From JAJDOD01 sp039024895 (GTDB lineage Bacteria > Pseudomonadota > Alphaproteobacteria > Rhodobacterales > Rhodobacteraceae): DNA of 64,000 bases. The DNA lies in the NCBI GenBank assembly GCA_039024895.1, contig JBCCPJ010000016.1, positions 9,903-73,902 of the forward strand, given 5' to 3'. The notes beneath the pieces are model-generated. The model saw only the letters and a program-made list of their open reading frames with translations. It made no database searches and had not been told where the DNA came from. Below are positions 1 to 7,101 of this stretch, piece after piece; the first letter of the stretch is position 1; the number at the start of each line of letters is the position of its first letter. The translations under genes were made by a program, and so were the position numbers.

Positions 1-195
1 TCCGTCCCAGTTATAGGTCAATTCAACATCCGCGCGCCCGTCTTGCTGATCGGGGGGGGCCATGAAAACAAGCGTAAACCGTCCCCCTTCATGATCCGTC
101 CGGCGGCGCTCGACCAGACCCAGCATCTTATAGAAGTCAATTGATTTATCGAGGTCCTTCACCCGAACCATCGTGTGCAGGTATTCGGTGCTCAT
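1..195 (-). CDS. gloA: Lactoylglutathione lyase (glyoxalase I), N-terminal part
   Basis: The gene is cut by the left edge, so only about 65 N-terminal residues are visible. Glyoxalase I isomerises the hemithioacetal of methylglyoxal and glutathione to S-lactoylglutathione in the cytoplasm. The visible part starts MSTEYLHTMVRVKDLDKSI and continues with the FYKMLGL and VELTYNW segments typical of bacterial GloA. The His in HTMVRV and the Glu in VELTYNW match the first two metal ligands of the E. coli enzyme. The ATG at 193-195 is preceded by a strong GGAGGAG ribosome site. The remaining ligands lie outside the window, so the exact member of the VOC superfamily is assigned from the N-terminus only. 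Confidence 0.9.
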   Translation of the reverse strand, partial: MSTEYLHTMVRVKDLDKSIDFYKMLGLVERRRTDHEGGRFTLVFMAPPDQQDGRADVELTYNWDG

Positions 196-357
196 ACGTT
201 CTCCTCCATTTTCTATCGTCAGGTGTAAATCCACCGGTGGCACGCACAAGCTGAAAACTGACGACGGACACATTTGCGCGGCATTTACCGACTGGAAAAG
301 GATTTGTCCTAGTGCAGTCGCAACAAAACGACTCGCTTCTCGCGTAAAGGGTTTTCC

Positions 358-2688
358 ATGTCCGCAAATCATTCGATTGCCGATCAAATCAGTGCAATCA
401 GCCGTAACCTCATAATCGGACTGGTTCTCCTTGCAGTGCTTGCCGTTGGCTCGACGCTAATTGTGCGATCAACTTTTGTCGACTATCGGAAAAGTGCGGT
501 TTCCACATTGAAATCTAACGAAATTCTCGAAGATATCTTTGAAGCACGCATTGCCGCGATGAAGTGGCGCGCAACGGATAGCGATGCGCATATTGCAGAA
601 TTCAACGACAACATGGAAGATTTGAGGATCGCAGCAGCGGATCTTTCAGAGGTCACCAGAGGCTCGGAAGAGGTGGCGAACGCGCTCTCCGAAAAGGTGG
701 GCGATCTGGATGTGTATGAAGCTAATTTCCTGAAAGCGCTCGAAGCACAGGCCGCGTACGACGCGGCGGAAGCTGCAGCGACAGAGGCAGGGCTGACGGC
801 CCGGCGCGCGTTGAGCGAAATCATGACATCAGCATACGAAGACGGAGAACCGGCGGCGGCATTCTACGCGGGTCGCTCCTTAGAAGCCCTAATGCTCGGC
901 CGATATTATCTCGAACGGTTCCGTCAGTCGGAAGCGCAAGAAGACATTGAGCGTGCGTTTTCTGAAATGAAAGAGGCAAAAGCGCTGATCGCAACCCTGC
1001 AAACTGCACTTCAGAATCCAAGGCGTCAGGAGCTTGCCGCATCGGCGGCGGCGCAAATACAGAATTTCATCGACAGTAAATCCGAACTTGCCAGCCATAT
1101 TGCCGACCTAACCGCTGCGCGCGAAGCTATGGATATCATCGGTCCAAAGATCGTAGGAGATGTCGAGTTTGCCGTCGGATCTGCTGTTGCACTCCAGAAC
1201 ACGCTTGGCCCAAGGGGACAGGTCATTTCCTTCTGGGCAATCGTTGCCATTGGGGCTGCGTCCGGTCTGATCATACTGATAGGTGCCCGCTTCTCAAAAC
1301 GCACAGCAACACGTCTTACGAATGAGATTGAGGCAGCGGTGGATTGCATGACGCAGATTGCGGAGGGCGATCTGGATACAAAAGTGCCGAACACCGGCAC
1401 GGACAACGAAATCGGACGGATGGCGAAGGCGCTTGAAGTGTTCAAAGGCAACGGCAAGGCCGCTATTGAGGCAGCTGAACGCGAAAGCGCAGCCGAGGAA
1501 GAGCGACGAGCAAACGCTGAAGCTGCAAAGCGCGAGCAGGAAGAGCGTGACCGTCAGGCGCAACTCGGGATCGAAGCTGCCCAGAAGGAGATGATTACAA
1601 GTCTCGGCCAATCGGTTGGTCAGGTTGTGTCCGCTGCGTCCGAGGGCGATTTCAGCAAAAGAGTTGAGGCGGAGTTTGACGACCCCGAACTGGTACGACT
1701 TGCCGAAGGCATCAATAGGCTCATTGAAAGCATCAACGAAAGTGTTGACGCGACCGTGAATGTGCTTGGAAAAATCGCGGTCGGCGATCTGACGGAGACC
1801 ATAAGTGGCGACTTCAAAGGCGCTTTTGGTCAACTCCAGTCCAATACAAACGAAATGGTGTCTTGCTTGACGACGCTCATTGGTGAAATAACGGACAGCG
1901 GTGCGACACTTCAGGGCTCTGCGGGGGAACTCAAGGAAAGCTCCACAGGACTTTCGAAACAGGCTGAGCAGAACGCTGCGGCGATTGAAGAAACCTCCGC
2001 GGCACTTGAGGAACTGAGTGCGAGCCTCAAACAAGTCAGCGACAATGTGAGTGATGCGGACCAAAGCGTTCGTACGACGAGCGAAACGGCCAAGTCGAGC
2101 AGTGAAGTGGCACAATCGGCAGCAATGGCCATGGGCCAGATAGCCGACGCGTCCGCAGAAATCTCGAAAGTGGTCGGTGTCATCAATGATATTGCGTTCC
2201 AGATCAATCTGTTGGCTTTGAATGCTGGCGTCGAAGCTGCCCGTGCCGGACCGGCTGGTCAGGGCTTTTCTGTTGTCGCCGCTGAGGTTCGCCAATTGTC
2301 TCAGCGCGCTAGCGAAGCCGCCAAGGAGATTGCGGATGTCATCGCCCGAAGTGATGACGCGGTTGCAGAAGGCGTCACCAAAGTGGCCGACGCACAGTCA
2401 TCGCTGTCCAAGATCTCCAACAGCGTCGTGGATATTTCGGATCGTATTTCCGAGGCTGCGGCGGCCATTAAAGAGCAGGTGCAAGGCGTTGCCGAAATCA
2501 ACAATGCGATCGCCCAGGTCGACCAGAACACGCAGAGACAGGCGGCCACCGCAGAGGAACTGACGGCCTCAAGCGCATTGCTCAGCAGCGAGTCGGCTAG
2601 TCTGCGGGCATCGATTTCGCGGTTTGCGATCGATCAGCGCGACAGATCGTTAGACATCTTGCCCGGCGAATTCCAAAAAACAGCTTAG
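358..2688 (+). CDS. Methyl-accepting chemotaxis protein
   Basis: This is a 776-residue transmembrane chemoreceptor that should relay ligand binding to a CheA/CheW array. TM1 lies at about residues 18-36, a helical periplasmic sensor domain at 37-288 and TM2 at 289-311. A HAMP domain follows (about 312-364, EGDLDTKVP), then a charged coiled coil, a second HAMP-like unit (about 430-500, VGDLTETISGDFKGAF) and the MCP signalling domain. The hairpin tip is recognisable as INDIAFQINLLALNAGVEAA. The residue usually Glu just after EAARAG is Pro632 here. No che genes are visible nearby, so this is an orphan receptor gene. The ligand cannot be predicted. A weak inverted repeat (GGGCTC/GAGCCC, 2688-2715) follows the stop codon. 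Confidence 0.93.
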   Translation: MSANHSIADQISAISRNLIIGLVLLAVLAVGSTLIVRSTFVDYRKSAVSTLKSNEILEDIFEARIAAMKWRATDSDAHIAEFNDNMEDLRIAAADLSEVTRGSEEVANALSEKVGDLDVYEANFLKALEAQAAYDAAEAAATEAGLTARRALSEIMTSAYEDGEPAAAFYAGRSLEALMLGRYYLERFRQSEAQEDIERAFSEMKEAKALIATLQTALQNPRRQELAASAAAQIQNFIDSKSELASHIADLTAAREAMDIIGPKIVGDVEFAVGSAVALQNTLGPRGQVISFWAIVAIGAASGLIILIGARFSKRTATRLTNEIEAAVDCMTQIAEGDLDTKVPNTGTDNEIGRMAKALEVFKGNGKAAIEAAERESAAEEERRANAEAAKREQEERDRQAQLGIEAAQKEMITSLGQSVGQVVSAASEGDFSKRVEAEFDDPELVRLAEGINRLIESINESVDATVNVLGKIAVGDLTETISGDFKGAFGQLQSNTNEMVSCLTTLIGEITDSGATLQGSAGELKESSTGLSKQAEQNAAAIEETSAALEELSASLKQVSDNVSDADQSVRTTSETAKSSSEVAQSAAMAMGQIADASAEISKVVGVINDIAFQINLLALNAGVEAARAGPAGQGFSVVAAEVRQLSQRASEAAKEIADVIARSDDAVAEGVTKVADAQSSLSKISNSVVDISDRISEAAAAIKEQVQGVAEINNAIAQVDQNTQRQAATAEELTASSALLSSESASLRASISRFAIDQRDRSLDILPGEFQKTA

Positions 2689-2765
2689 GGCTCGCCGAGT
2701 TATTGTCGGGAGCCCCGTTGCGGCAGGCTTGATCGGCACTGCGCCAGTTCTTGGGGAAATTCGGG

Positions 2766-2774
2766 TTATCCACA
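2766..2774 (+). promoter_or_regulatory. Perfect DnaA-box sequence upstream of thyX
   Basis: TTATCCACA matches the classical high-affinity DnaA box exactly. It lies 75 bases upstream of the thyX start and is followed by the partly symmetric ACTACTAGTA at about 2783-2792. One 9-mer can occur by chance, but the position in the short leader of a DNA-precursor gene is suggestive. Confidence 0.4.
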
Positions 2775-2848
2775 GATAACTACCACTACTAGTATTGAGC
2801 CGCGGAGAAAGCCCAGTATGCTGTAGGCCTCGACAGTCGGAGGCAGGC

Positions 2849-3775
2849 ATGAACATGGAAAATGACATCCCCCAAACCCCGGAGCAGGAAATTGCGGAAC
2901 TGCGCGCCACCGCGCACCAGACACGCCGCGCTACGAGCCCAGGAATGGAGGAACATCTCTACACGATCCATCCTGTTCTAGATCATGGCTTTGTCCGGGT
3001 GATTGACTACATGGGTGACGATGCCGCCATCACCCAAGCCGCCCGCGTCAGCTACGGCAAAGGGACCAAAGCGGTCAGCAATGACGAAGGCCTCATCCGC
3101 TATCTCATGCGGCACTGGCATTCGACCCCGTTTGAGATGTGCGAGATCAAGCTCCACGTCAAACTCCCCGTCTTCGTCGCCCGCCAGTGGATCCGCCACC
3201 GCACCGCCAATGTGAACGAATACTCCGCCCGCTATTCGATCCTCGACCGCGAATTTTACATCCCCCACGCCCGGGACCTTGCCGCGCAATCGACCACGAA
3301 CAACCAGGGTCGCGGCGAAACACTCCAAGGCGACGAGGCGCAACGCGTCCTCGACATCCTCCGCGACGACGCCATGCGCGCCTATGACCATTACGAAGAG
3401 ATGATCGGGCAGGAGGGACAACAGGGCCTCGCCAGAGAGCTTGCCCGCATGAACCTCCCCGCCAACATCTACACCCAATGGTACTGGAAAGTGGACCTGC
3501 ACAACCTGTTCCACTTCCTGCGCCTGCGCGCCGACGCCCACGCCCAATACGAGATCCGCGTCTACGCCGACGAAATCTGCCGCCTCGTGAAAGACTGGGT
3601 CCCCTACGCCTACGCCGCCTTCGAAGACTACCGCTTGGGAGGTGCGACCTTATCGGGCAAAGCGCTCGACTGCGTGCGCCGGATGCTGGCGGGCGAGGAG
3701 GTGACGCAGGAGAAGTCGGGGATGAGCAAAGGGGAGTGGCGGGAGTTTCAGGGGGTTCTGAACGACCCGGGCTAA
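2849..3775 (+). CDS. thyX: Flavin-dependent thymidylate synthase ThyX
   Basis: ThyX makes dTMP from dUMP using methylene-tetrahydrofolate as carbon donor and reduced FAD as hydride carrier. The 308-residue protein carries the family signature RHRX7S as RHRTANVNEYS (about residues 116-126), followed by ARYS. It also has the conserved HWHSTPFEM segment and the Arg-rich C-terminal half. I chose the ATG at 2849 because a GGAGGCAGG ribosome site precedes it; an in-frame TTG at 2795 would add 18 residues that do not look like ThyX. The stop codon lies inside a perfect palindrome. A DnaA-box 9-mer lies upstream. No thyA is present in this window. Confidence 0.96.
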   Translation: MNMENDIPQTPEQEIAELRATAHQTRRATSPGMEEHLYTIHPVLDHGFVRVIDYMGDDAAITQAARVSYGKGTKAVSNDEGLIRYLMRHWHSTPFEMCEIKLHVKLPVFVARQWIRHRTANVNEYSARYSILDREFYIPHARDLAAQSTTNNQGRGETLQGDEAQRVLDILRDDAMRAYDHYEEMIGQEGQQGLARELARMNLPANIYTQWYWKVDLHNLFHFLRLRADAHAQYEIRVYADEICRLVKDWVPYAYAAFEDYRLGGATLSGKALDCVRRMLAGEEVTQEKSGMSKGEWREFQGVLNDPG

Positions 3776-3807
3776 GCCCGGGTCAAATCGGTCCAGTGGA
3801 CCGATTT
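3764..3807. repeat. Two adjacent perfect inverted repeats overlapping the thyX stop
   Basis: The first hairpin (3764-3784) has 10-bp arms, GACCCGGGCT and AGCCCGGGTC, around a single base, and contains the thyX TAA. The second (3785-3807) has 10-bp arms, AAATCGGTCC and GGACCGATTT, with loop AGT, and starts on the next base. There is no T-run afterwards, so it is not a textbook intrinsic terminator. The back-to-back design resembles REP-type elements. It may also protect the thyX mRNA 3' end. Confidence 0.7.
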
Positions 3808-3853
3808 GAGTGAAGAACGGGCGTGCGCGAGCACGGCTAGATTGGAGTGTAGG

Positions 3854-4351
3854 ATGGAGATCGTCTTTTCCGGCTTTTGGAGTGCATTTTGGTTGTTTCT
3901 CGGTGTTGTCGCGGGAGCAGGCATCCAGCATTGGCTGACGCAAGTTCAATTCCAAAAACACCAAAAGAATGCACGGTTGGTTCTGGAAACTGAAATCGAA
4001 CTCAATCTTATCGAAGCGGAAACAATTGCCGGTAGGATTCGGTTCCTGAAAGAGCGGGTTGGCGCTGGACAGATCGAAGATGCAGATCTTTTCTTAAATA
4101 TGCAGGGCTTTCATTATTCAGCGATTGGCCCCCTTGTGAATTCCGGGCATTTCCATTCAATGCTCGGTTCGGGAGGTGTGAAGAAGTATGTGGAATTCAT
4201 GCGATTTTTCAATAACAACAACGCGAACTGGCTAAGTTCGGCCTTGGTGGCCGAGCATGAAAAGGGGCTGTCTATGGCATTCTTGGATTGGATGCTCGGA
4301 AAGTGCGAAGTCCATTCAAGTGGTTTGAAGTTGATTTCAAAGCATACGTAG
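3854..4351 (+). CDS. Unknown protein with one N-terminal membrane segment
   Basis: I do not recognise this 165-residue protein. It starts with a hydrophobic helix (about residues 5-27, FWSAFWLFLGVVAGAG), followed by a helical, charged region (ARLVLETEIELNLIEAETI) and a C-terminal part with four consecutive Asn (NNNN, about residues 120-123). It is therefore probably anchored in the inner membrane with a cytoplasmic helical domain. The ATG at 3854 follows GGAGTGTAGG; an in-frame upstream start at 3806 would run through the hairpin element after thyX and is unlikely. Its base composition is visibly richer in A and T than its neighbours, and it sits between two palindromic elements, which suggests acquired DNA. 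No function is proposed. Confidence 0.6.
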   Translation: MEIVFSGFWSAFWLFLGVVAGAGIQHWLTQVQFQKHQKNARLVLETEIELNLIEAETIAGRIRFLKERVGAGQIEDADLFLNMQGFHYSAIGPLVNSGHFHSMLGSGGVKKYVEFMRFFNNNNANWLSSALVAEHEKGLSMAFLDWMLGKCEVHSSGLKLISKHT

Positions 4352-4408
4352 CAAGCGTAGAGTAAGTGCTAACTCACCACTTTTCGCAATACCCTCCAAA
4401 ACATTCCC

Positions 4409-4487
4409 GCCCGGCGGGCACCGCCGGGCAGCGCCCGACCCGTCCCCAGGGCGGGCGCTTCGCGCGACGCCCCGGGTCGGTCGCTGC
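4409..4487. repeat. Stacked GC-rich inverted repeats, REP-like
   Basis: Hairpin A (4409-4429) has perfect 9-bp arms GCCCGGCGG/CCGCCGGGC with loop GCA. Hairpin B has 15-bp arms at 4428-4442 and 4473-4487 with one mismatch. Nested inside are GGGCG/CGCCC (4449-4453, 4468-4472) and GCGC-TTC-GCGC (4455-4465), giving one long, very stable stem-loop of 60 bases. A third small hairpin, ATCGCC-TTTC-GGCGAT, follows at 4516-4531. The rest of the gap up to 4703 shows no gene. No T-run follows, so this is more like a repeat element or structured RNA than a plain terminator. Confidence 0.65.
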
Positions 4488-4703
4488 CCTCATCAAACTG
4501 ACTAACCATTGAATTATCGCCTTTCGGCGATGCGCCCTCGCGCTCCGCCCTCGAAAGTTACACTGGACCTCTTCCAAGTCGCCGCTCACCGCCCCAGCAT
4601 CAGCACGGCTCCGCCGAAACACGCCACGCTACGCACAGCACTTGCCCCGCACACGCACCGCGATACCATCATCGTATTAATTCAATTTTAGAAAGGGTCT
4701 TTC

Positions 4704-4877
4704 ATGGTCACGCGTTTCCTTGCCACCGCCGCCATCATTCTTGCCGCAAAAACCGCGACCGCAAAAGGCATCGCTGGCACAGGTGCGCCCGATAATCGCG
4801 ACGATGCCCAATGCCTCGCTCCGTTCGGCATCCCAACCTGTGCTGACATCACCCGCGCCACCGATCGCGGCGGCTGA
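4704..4877 (+). CDS. Small secreted protein, 57 residues, unknown
   Basis: The reading frame encodes a clean signal peptide (MVTRFLATAAIILAAKTATA, predicted cut near residue 20) and a mature part of about 37 residues. Two Cys occur nine residues apart (C37 and C46) within QCLAPFGIPTCADI. The ATG at 4704 follows GAAAGGG at a suitable distance. The mature peptide is rich in Asp, Arg and Gly. I do not recognise a family. It stands alone between a structured repeat region and the DUF2177 gene. The two Cys could form a disulphide in the periplasm, which is inference. The main support is the signal peptide plus ribosome site, so a chance frame cannot be fully excluded. Confidence 0.5.
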   Translation: MVTRFLATAAIILAAKTATAKGIAGTGAPDNRDDAQCLAPFGIPTCADITRATDRGG

Positions 4878-5124
4878 TCCAGCCTCAGAACGGCAACATT
4901 AACGCGGGCCTTTTGGGCCCGGCGGGCGCCTTCCTCTTCTACGGGGCTAGGCTCACTTGGAGCACGTCGGCATCGATAGGCGTGATAGTGGTTGAATTTA
5001 CGCTTCTCCGCCTCGTCGAAAGTGTCTCGCCAAGCTTCTTCTCCAACTAAACGCTTAGGCGAAACCGGACAGCACTTCCCTCCTCCGACTTCTGTGCTAA
5101 CTCAGCGCGAAACGGAGACACCCG

Positions 5125-5526
5125 ATGGAAGTCCTCACCCTCTTCGCCGCTACTGCCGTGATCTTTCTGATCCTCGACGCGATTGCCTTGAACCTGCTCA
5201 TCGCGCCGCTCTTCCGGAAACATCTAGGCGAGGCGATCTTGCCCATACCGCGTGTCCTGCCGGCGGCGGTGTTCTATTTGTTCTATGTTGCGGGGTTATT
5301 GGTCCTCATCTCCTGGCCTGCCTATCAGGACGGCGATGCGATGCGCGCGCTATGGCAGGGCGCACTTCTGGGCGCGATGGCCTATGGCACATATGAGTTC
5401 ACTAATTACGCGACGCTTGCCGATTGGAAACCATCCATGGTGGTTACGGATGGGCTTTGGGGCACGGCTTTGACCGCATTGTCGGCGTCGGGCGGCGTCA
5501 TCGCGACGCAATTCATACTCGCCTGA
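5125..5526 (+). CDS. DUF2177 family membrane protein
   Basis: This is a 133-residue integral membrane protein with four predicted helices (about residues 3-25, 45-65, 73-95 and 108-130). The family mark is the stretch GTYEFTNYATLADWK with the preceding GALLGAMAYG, typical of DUF2177. The function of the family is unknown. The ATG at 5125 is preceded by a GGAG site (AACGGAGACACCCG). It stands alone on the plus strand, with an array of short direct repeats starting just after its stop codon. A role at the inner membrane is all that can be said. Confidence 0.85.
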   Translation: MEVLTLFAATAVIFLILDAIALNLLIAPLFRKHLGEAILPIPRVLPAAVFYLFYVAGLLVLISWPAYQDGDAMRALWQGALLGAMAYGTYEFTNYATLADWKPSMVVTDGLWGTALTALSASGGVIATQFILA

Positions 5527-5548
5527 CACAGACGCACGCACAGACGTA

Positions 5549-5580
5549 ATACCGACGTTATACCGACGTGATACCGAGCT
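5549..5580. repeat. Short tandem repeat, unit ATACCGACGTK
   Basis: Two full 11-base units, ATACCGACGTT and ATACCGACGTG, and a third partial unit, ATACCGAGCT, lie head to tail just downstream of the DUF2177 gene. Related ACAGACG words occur just before. The array is short and may be a simple slippage product or a degenerate binding-site array. Confidence 0.6.
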
Positions 5581-6003
5581 GCCTCATTTTTGGGCATGTG
5601 TTGATTGGGTATGAATATTGCGGGCTGTCTTCGTTAAGAAATTCGCGATTTGCTGCGGGGATTTTTGTATGTAGTCCGGTGTTAAGGGCCCGCGGTTTAG
5701 ATCGACACTGTCAGCTTCTGGTCTGTTTTTCGCGTATCGCCGGGGCCGCCACGGCGGTTGGCTTTATCCCCCTAATTGCAGTTCAGGACATTTGCGTTTG
5801 TTGTACCGGCAGCGCGCTCAAAAGGTGAATGCCGATCAGAGTTGCGCCGACGACGGCTCGCAACCCGGCATGCGTTACAAGGCCGTTAGCCCCGCTATTC
5901 AGAGTGCACAGTGGATTGCCGCTTCTACCAGGCGTAAAGCTCGGTTTTCGCTCAGACTAAAAGTCCAGCGCATTCAAGTGGATAGAGGGCTGCTGGTCGC
6001 CTT
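5581..6003. other. Gap of about 420 bases with no convincing gene
   Basis: No open frame here combines a ribosome site, good codon use and a recognisable product. It holds the region downstream of cspA (minus strand). I saw no strong terminator hairpin or tRNA-like fold. Confidence 0.5.
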
Positions 6004-6210
6004 TTAAAGCGCCTGAAGTTCGCCCGCGTGCTGCCGCCCGTCACGGCCTTCGACCAGCTCATAGCCAATCTTCATGTTGTCGGCGAGCCCGGTAAGCCCT
6101 GCCTTTTCGACTGCGGAAATATGCACAAAAATATCTTTGCCCCCGTCGTCAGGTGCAATGAACCCGTAACCTTTGGTGGTGTTGAACCATTTCACGGTGC
6201 CAGTCGGCAT
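6004..6210 (-). CDS. Cold-shock domain protein
   Basis: This 68-residue protein is a single cold-shock (OB-fold) domain that binds single-stranded RNA or DNA and can melt RNA structure. RNP1 is seen as KGYGFIAP and RNP2 as DIFVHISAV, and the N-terminus GTVKWFNTTKGYGF is typical of the family. Length and sequence match the CspA family found in several copies in Rhodobacteraceae, so a specific cspA number is not assigned. The start at 6208-6210 is preceded by GGGAATAG. The leader contains a perfect 17-base palindrome. It is divergent from the ArsC/Spx-like gene. Confidence 0.96.
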   Translation of the reverse strand: MPTGTVKWFNTTKGYGFIAPDDGGKDIFVHISAVEKAGLTGLADNMKIGYELVEGRDGRQHAGELQAL

Positions 6211-6232
6211 TAGTCTATTCCCTTATCGTCCG

Positions 6233-6249
6233 CTCCGGATTATCCGGAG
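6233..6249. promoter_or_regulatory. Palindrome in the cold-shock gene leader
   Basis: CTCCGGAT-T-ATCCGGAG is a perfect 8-bp inverted repeat, 23 to 39 bases upstream of the cold-shock start codon on the minus strand. It could be an RNA hairpin in the leader, a feature often used in cold-shock gene control, or a protein operator. Nothing else identifies it. Confidence 0.4.
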
Positions 6250-6354
6250 GTCTGCAAGTCAGATCACACGAGGAAGTCTGTTTCTGACGCTGTAAAAGGT
6301 GGGTCGTTTCGTTCAAAAAACAAGTGAAACATATGTGAAAATGAGACTCTTGAA

Positions 6355-6681
6355 ATGCTAACGCTCTATGGGATCAAATCTTGTAACACCTGCCGCAAAG
6401 CGCGGCAGGCTGCGGAAAAAGCGGGCAAAGAGGTGACGTTCGTCGATATCCGCGAAACCCCTCTCACCCCCTCCCGACTCCAAGATTTTTCGGGGGTGTT
6501 TGGGGACGCGTTGCTGAATCGCAAGTCCACAACCTGGCGCGGATTGCCTGAGGCGGAGAAGAAAAAGGACGTGGTCGCACTGATTTTGCAATACCCGACG
6601 CTGATGAAGCGACCTGTGATCGCTGGGAAAACTCTCACCCTTGGTTGGTCTTCGGAGATTTCAGCAACCCATCTTGGATAA
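6355..6681 (+). CDS. ArsC/Spx-family reductase-like protein
   Basis: This 108-residue protein has the thioredoxin-like fold of the ArsC/Spx/YffB group. It opens with LTLYGIKSCNTCRKARQ, where C10-N-T-C13 is a CXXC at the active-site position. The middle TFVDIRETPLT and the end KRPVIAGKTLTLGWS fit the family. ArsC proteins of this type use glutathione/glutaredoxin to reduce arsenate, but the short YffB-like members, to which this one is closest in length, have no proven arsenate activity. No ars operon is visible here, so the name arsC is not given. The ATG at 6355 has only a weak ribosome site. It is divergent from the cold-shock gene. Confidence 0.85.
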   Translation: MLTLYGIKSCNTCRKARQAAEKAGKEVTFVDIRETPLTPSRLQDFSGVFGDALLNRKSTTWRGLPEAEKKKDVVALILQYPTLMKRPVIAGKTLTLGWSSEISATHLG

Positions 6682-6732
6682 TATTCCCAATATGCTTAAC
6701 TACGCATCACGGAGAAAGAGAGGGGACGCGTC

Positions 6733-7101
6733 ATGCGCAATTCGGCGACAGCTTTAGGCATGATTGGCGGCATACTCGCGTTGGTCATGGGCATAATCAG
6801 TTTCGGTTACACGGAACTTACGGCACAAGAGGAAGTCCGAAACCTGGATTTCCTCCCTCTTCCAGAGAACCCAGAACTCTTACGCGCGATGAGTGTCATT
6901 GCGCCTTTGCTGGCGATCGCCGGAGCAGGCATGGCGCGCTATCGGGCCCTTTGGGGTGGATTACTTTTACTGGTCGCGGCGCTTGCCATCTACACGACGT
7001 TTAGTAGCGTCTTCGCGATTTTTCCGGCTGCAATGTGCGGTTTGGCCACTATCCTCGCGATAGCTGCAGGTCGTCCTGATAAAGAGACTGCTCACTTCTG
7101 A
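6733..7101 (+). CDS. Small integral membrane protein, unknown
   Basis: This 122-residue protein has three to four predicted membrane helices: about residues 6-27 (ALGMIGGILALVMGIISFGY), 50-70, 73-92 and 93-112. The loop after the first helix is acidic and proline-rich (FLPLPENPELL). The arrangement recalls the DUF4064-type small membrane proteins, but I do not see a diagnostic motif. The start follows GAGAGGGGACGCGTC, a clear ribosome site. Its 3' end overlaps the 3' end of the convergent doxX-like gene by 53 bases, so the last codons of both genes are constrained by each other. Confidence 0.7.
   Translation: MRNSATALGMIGGILALVMGIISFGYTELTAQEEVRNLDFLPLPENPELLRAMSVIAPLLAIAGAGMARYRALWGGLLLLVAALAIYTTFSSVFAIFPAAMCGLATILAIAAGRPDKETAHF

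Noticed and set aside
2795..2848. TTG start for thyX adding 18 residues
   Set aside because: The added residues do not resemble ThyX and the ATG at 2849 has a better site.
4428..4487. Integron attC site
   Set aside because: The long hairpin lacks the GTTRRRY core sites and no integrase gene is near.
5568..5828. Possible gene in the DUF2177-cspA gap
   Set aside because: Starts at a GTG within the tandem repeat, without ribosome site; product has no signal, domain or sensible composition.
6355..6681. True arsenate reductase of an ars operon
   Set aside because: No arsR, arsB or acr3 neighbours; closest to the YffB/Spx-like members by length.
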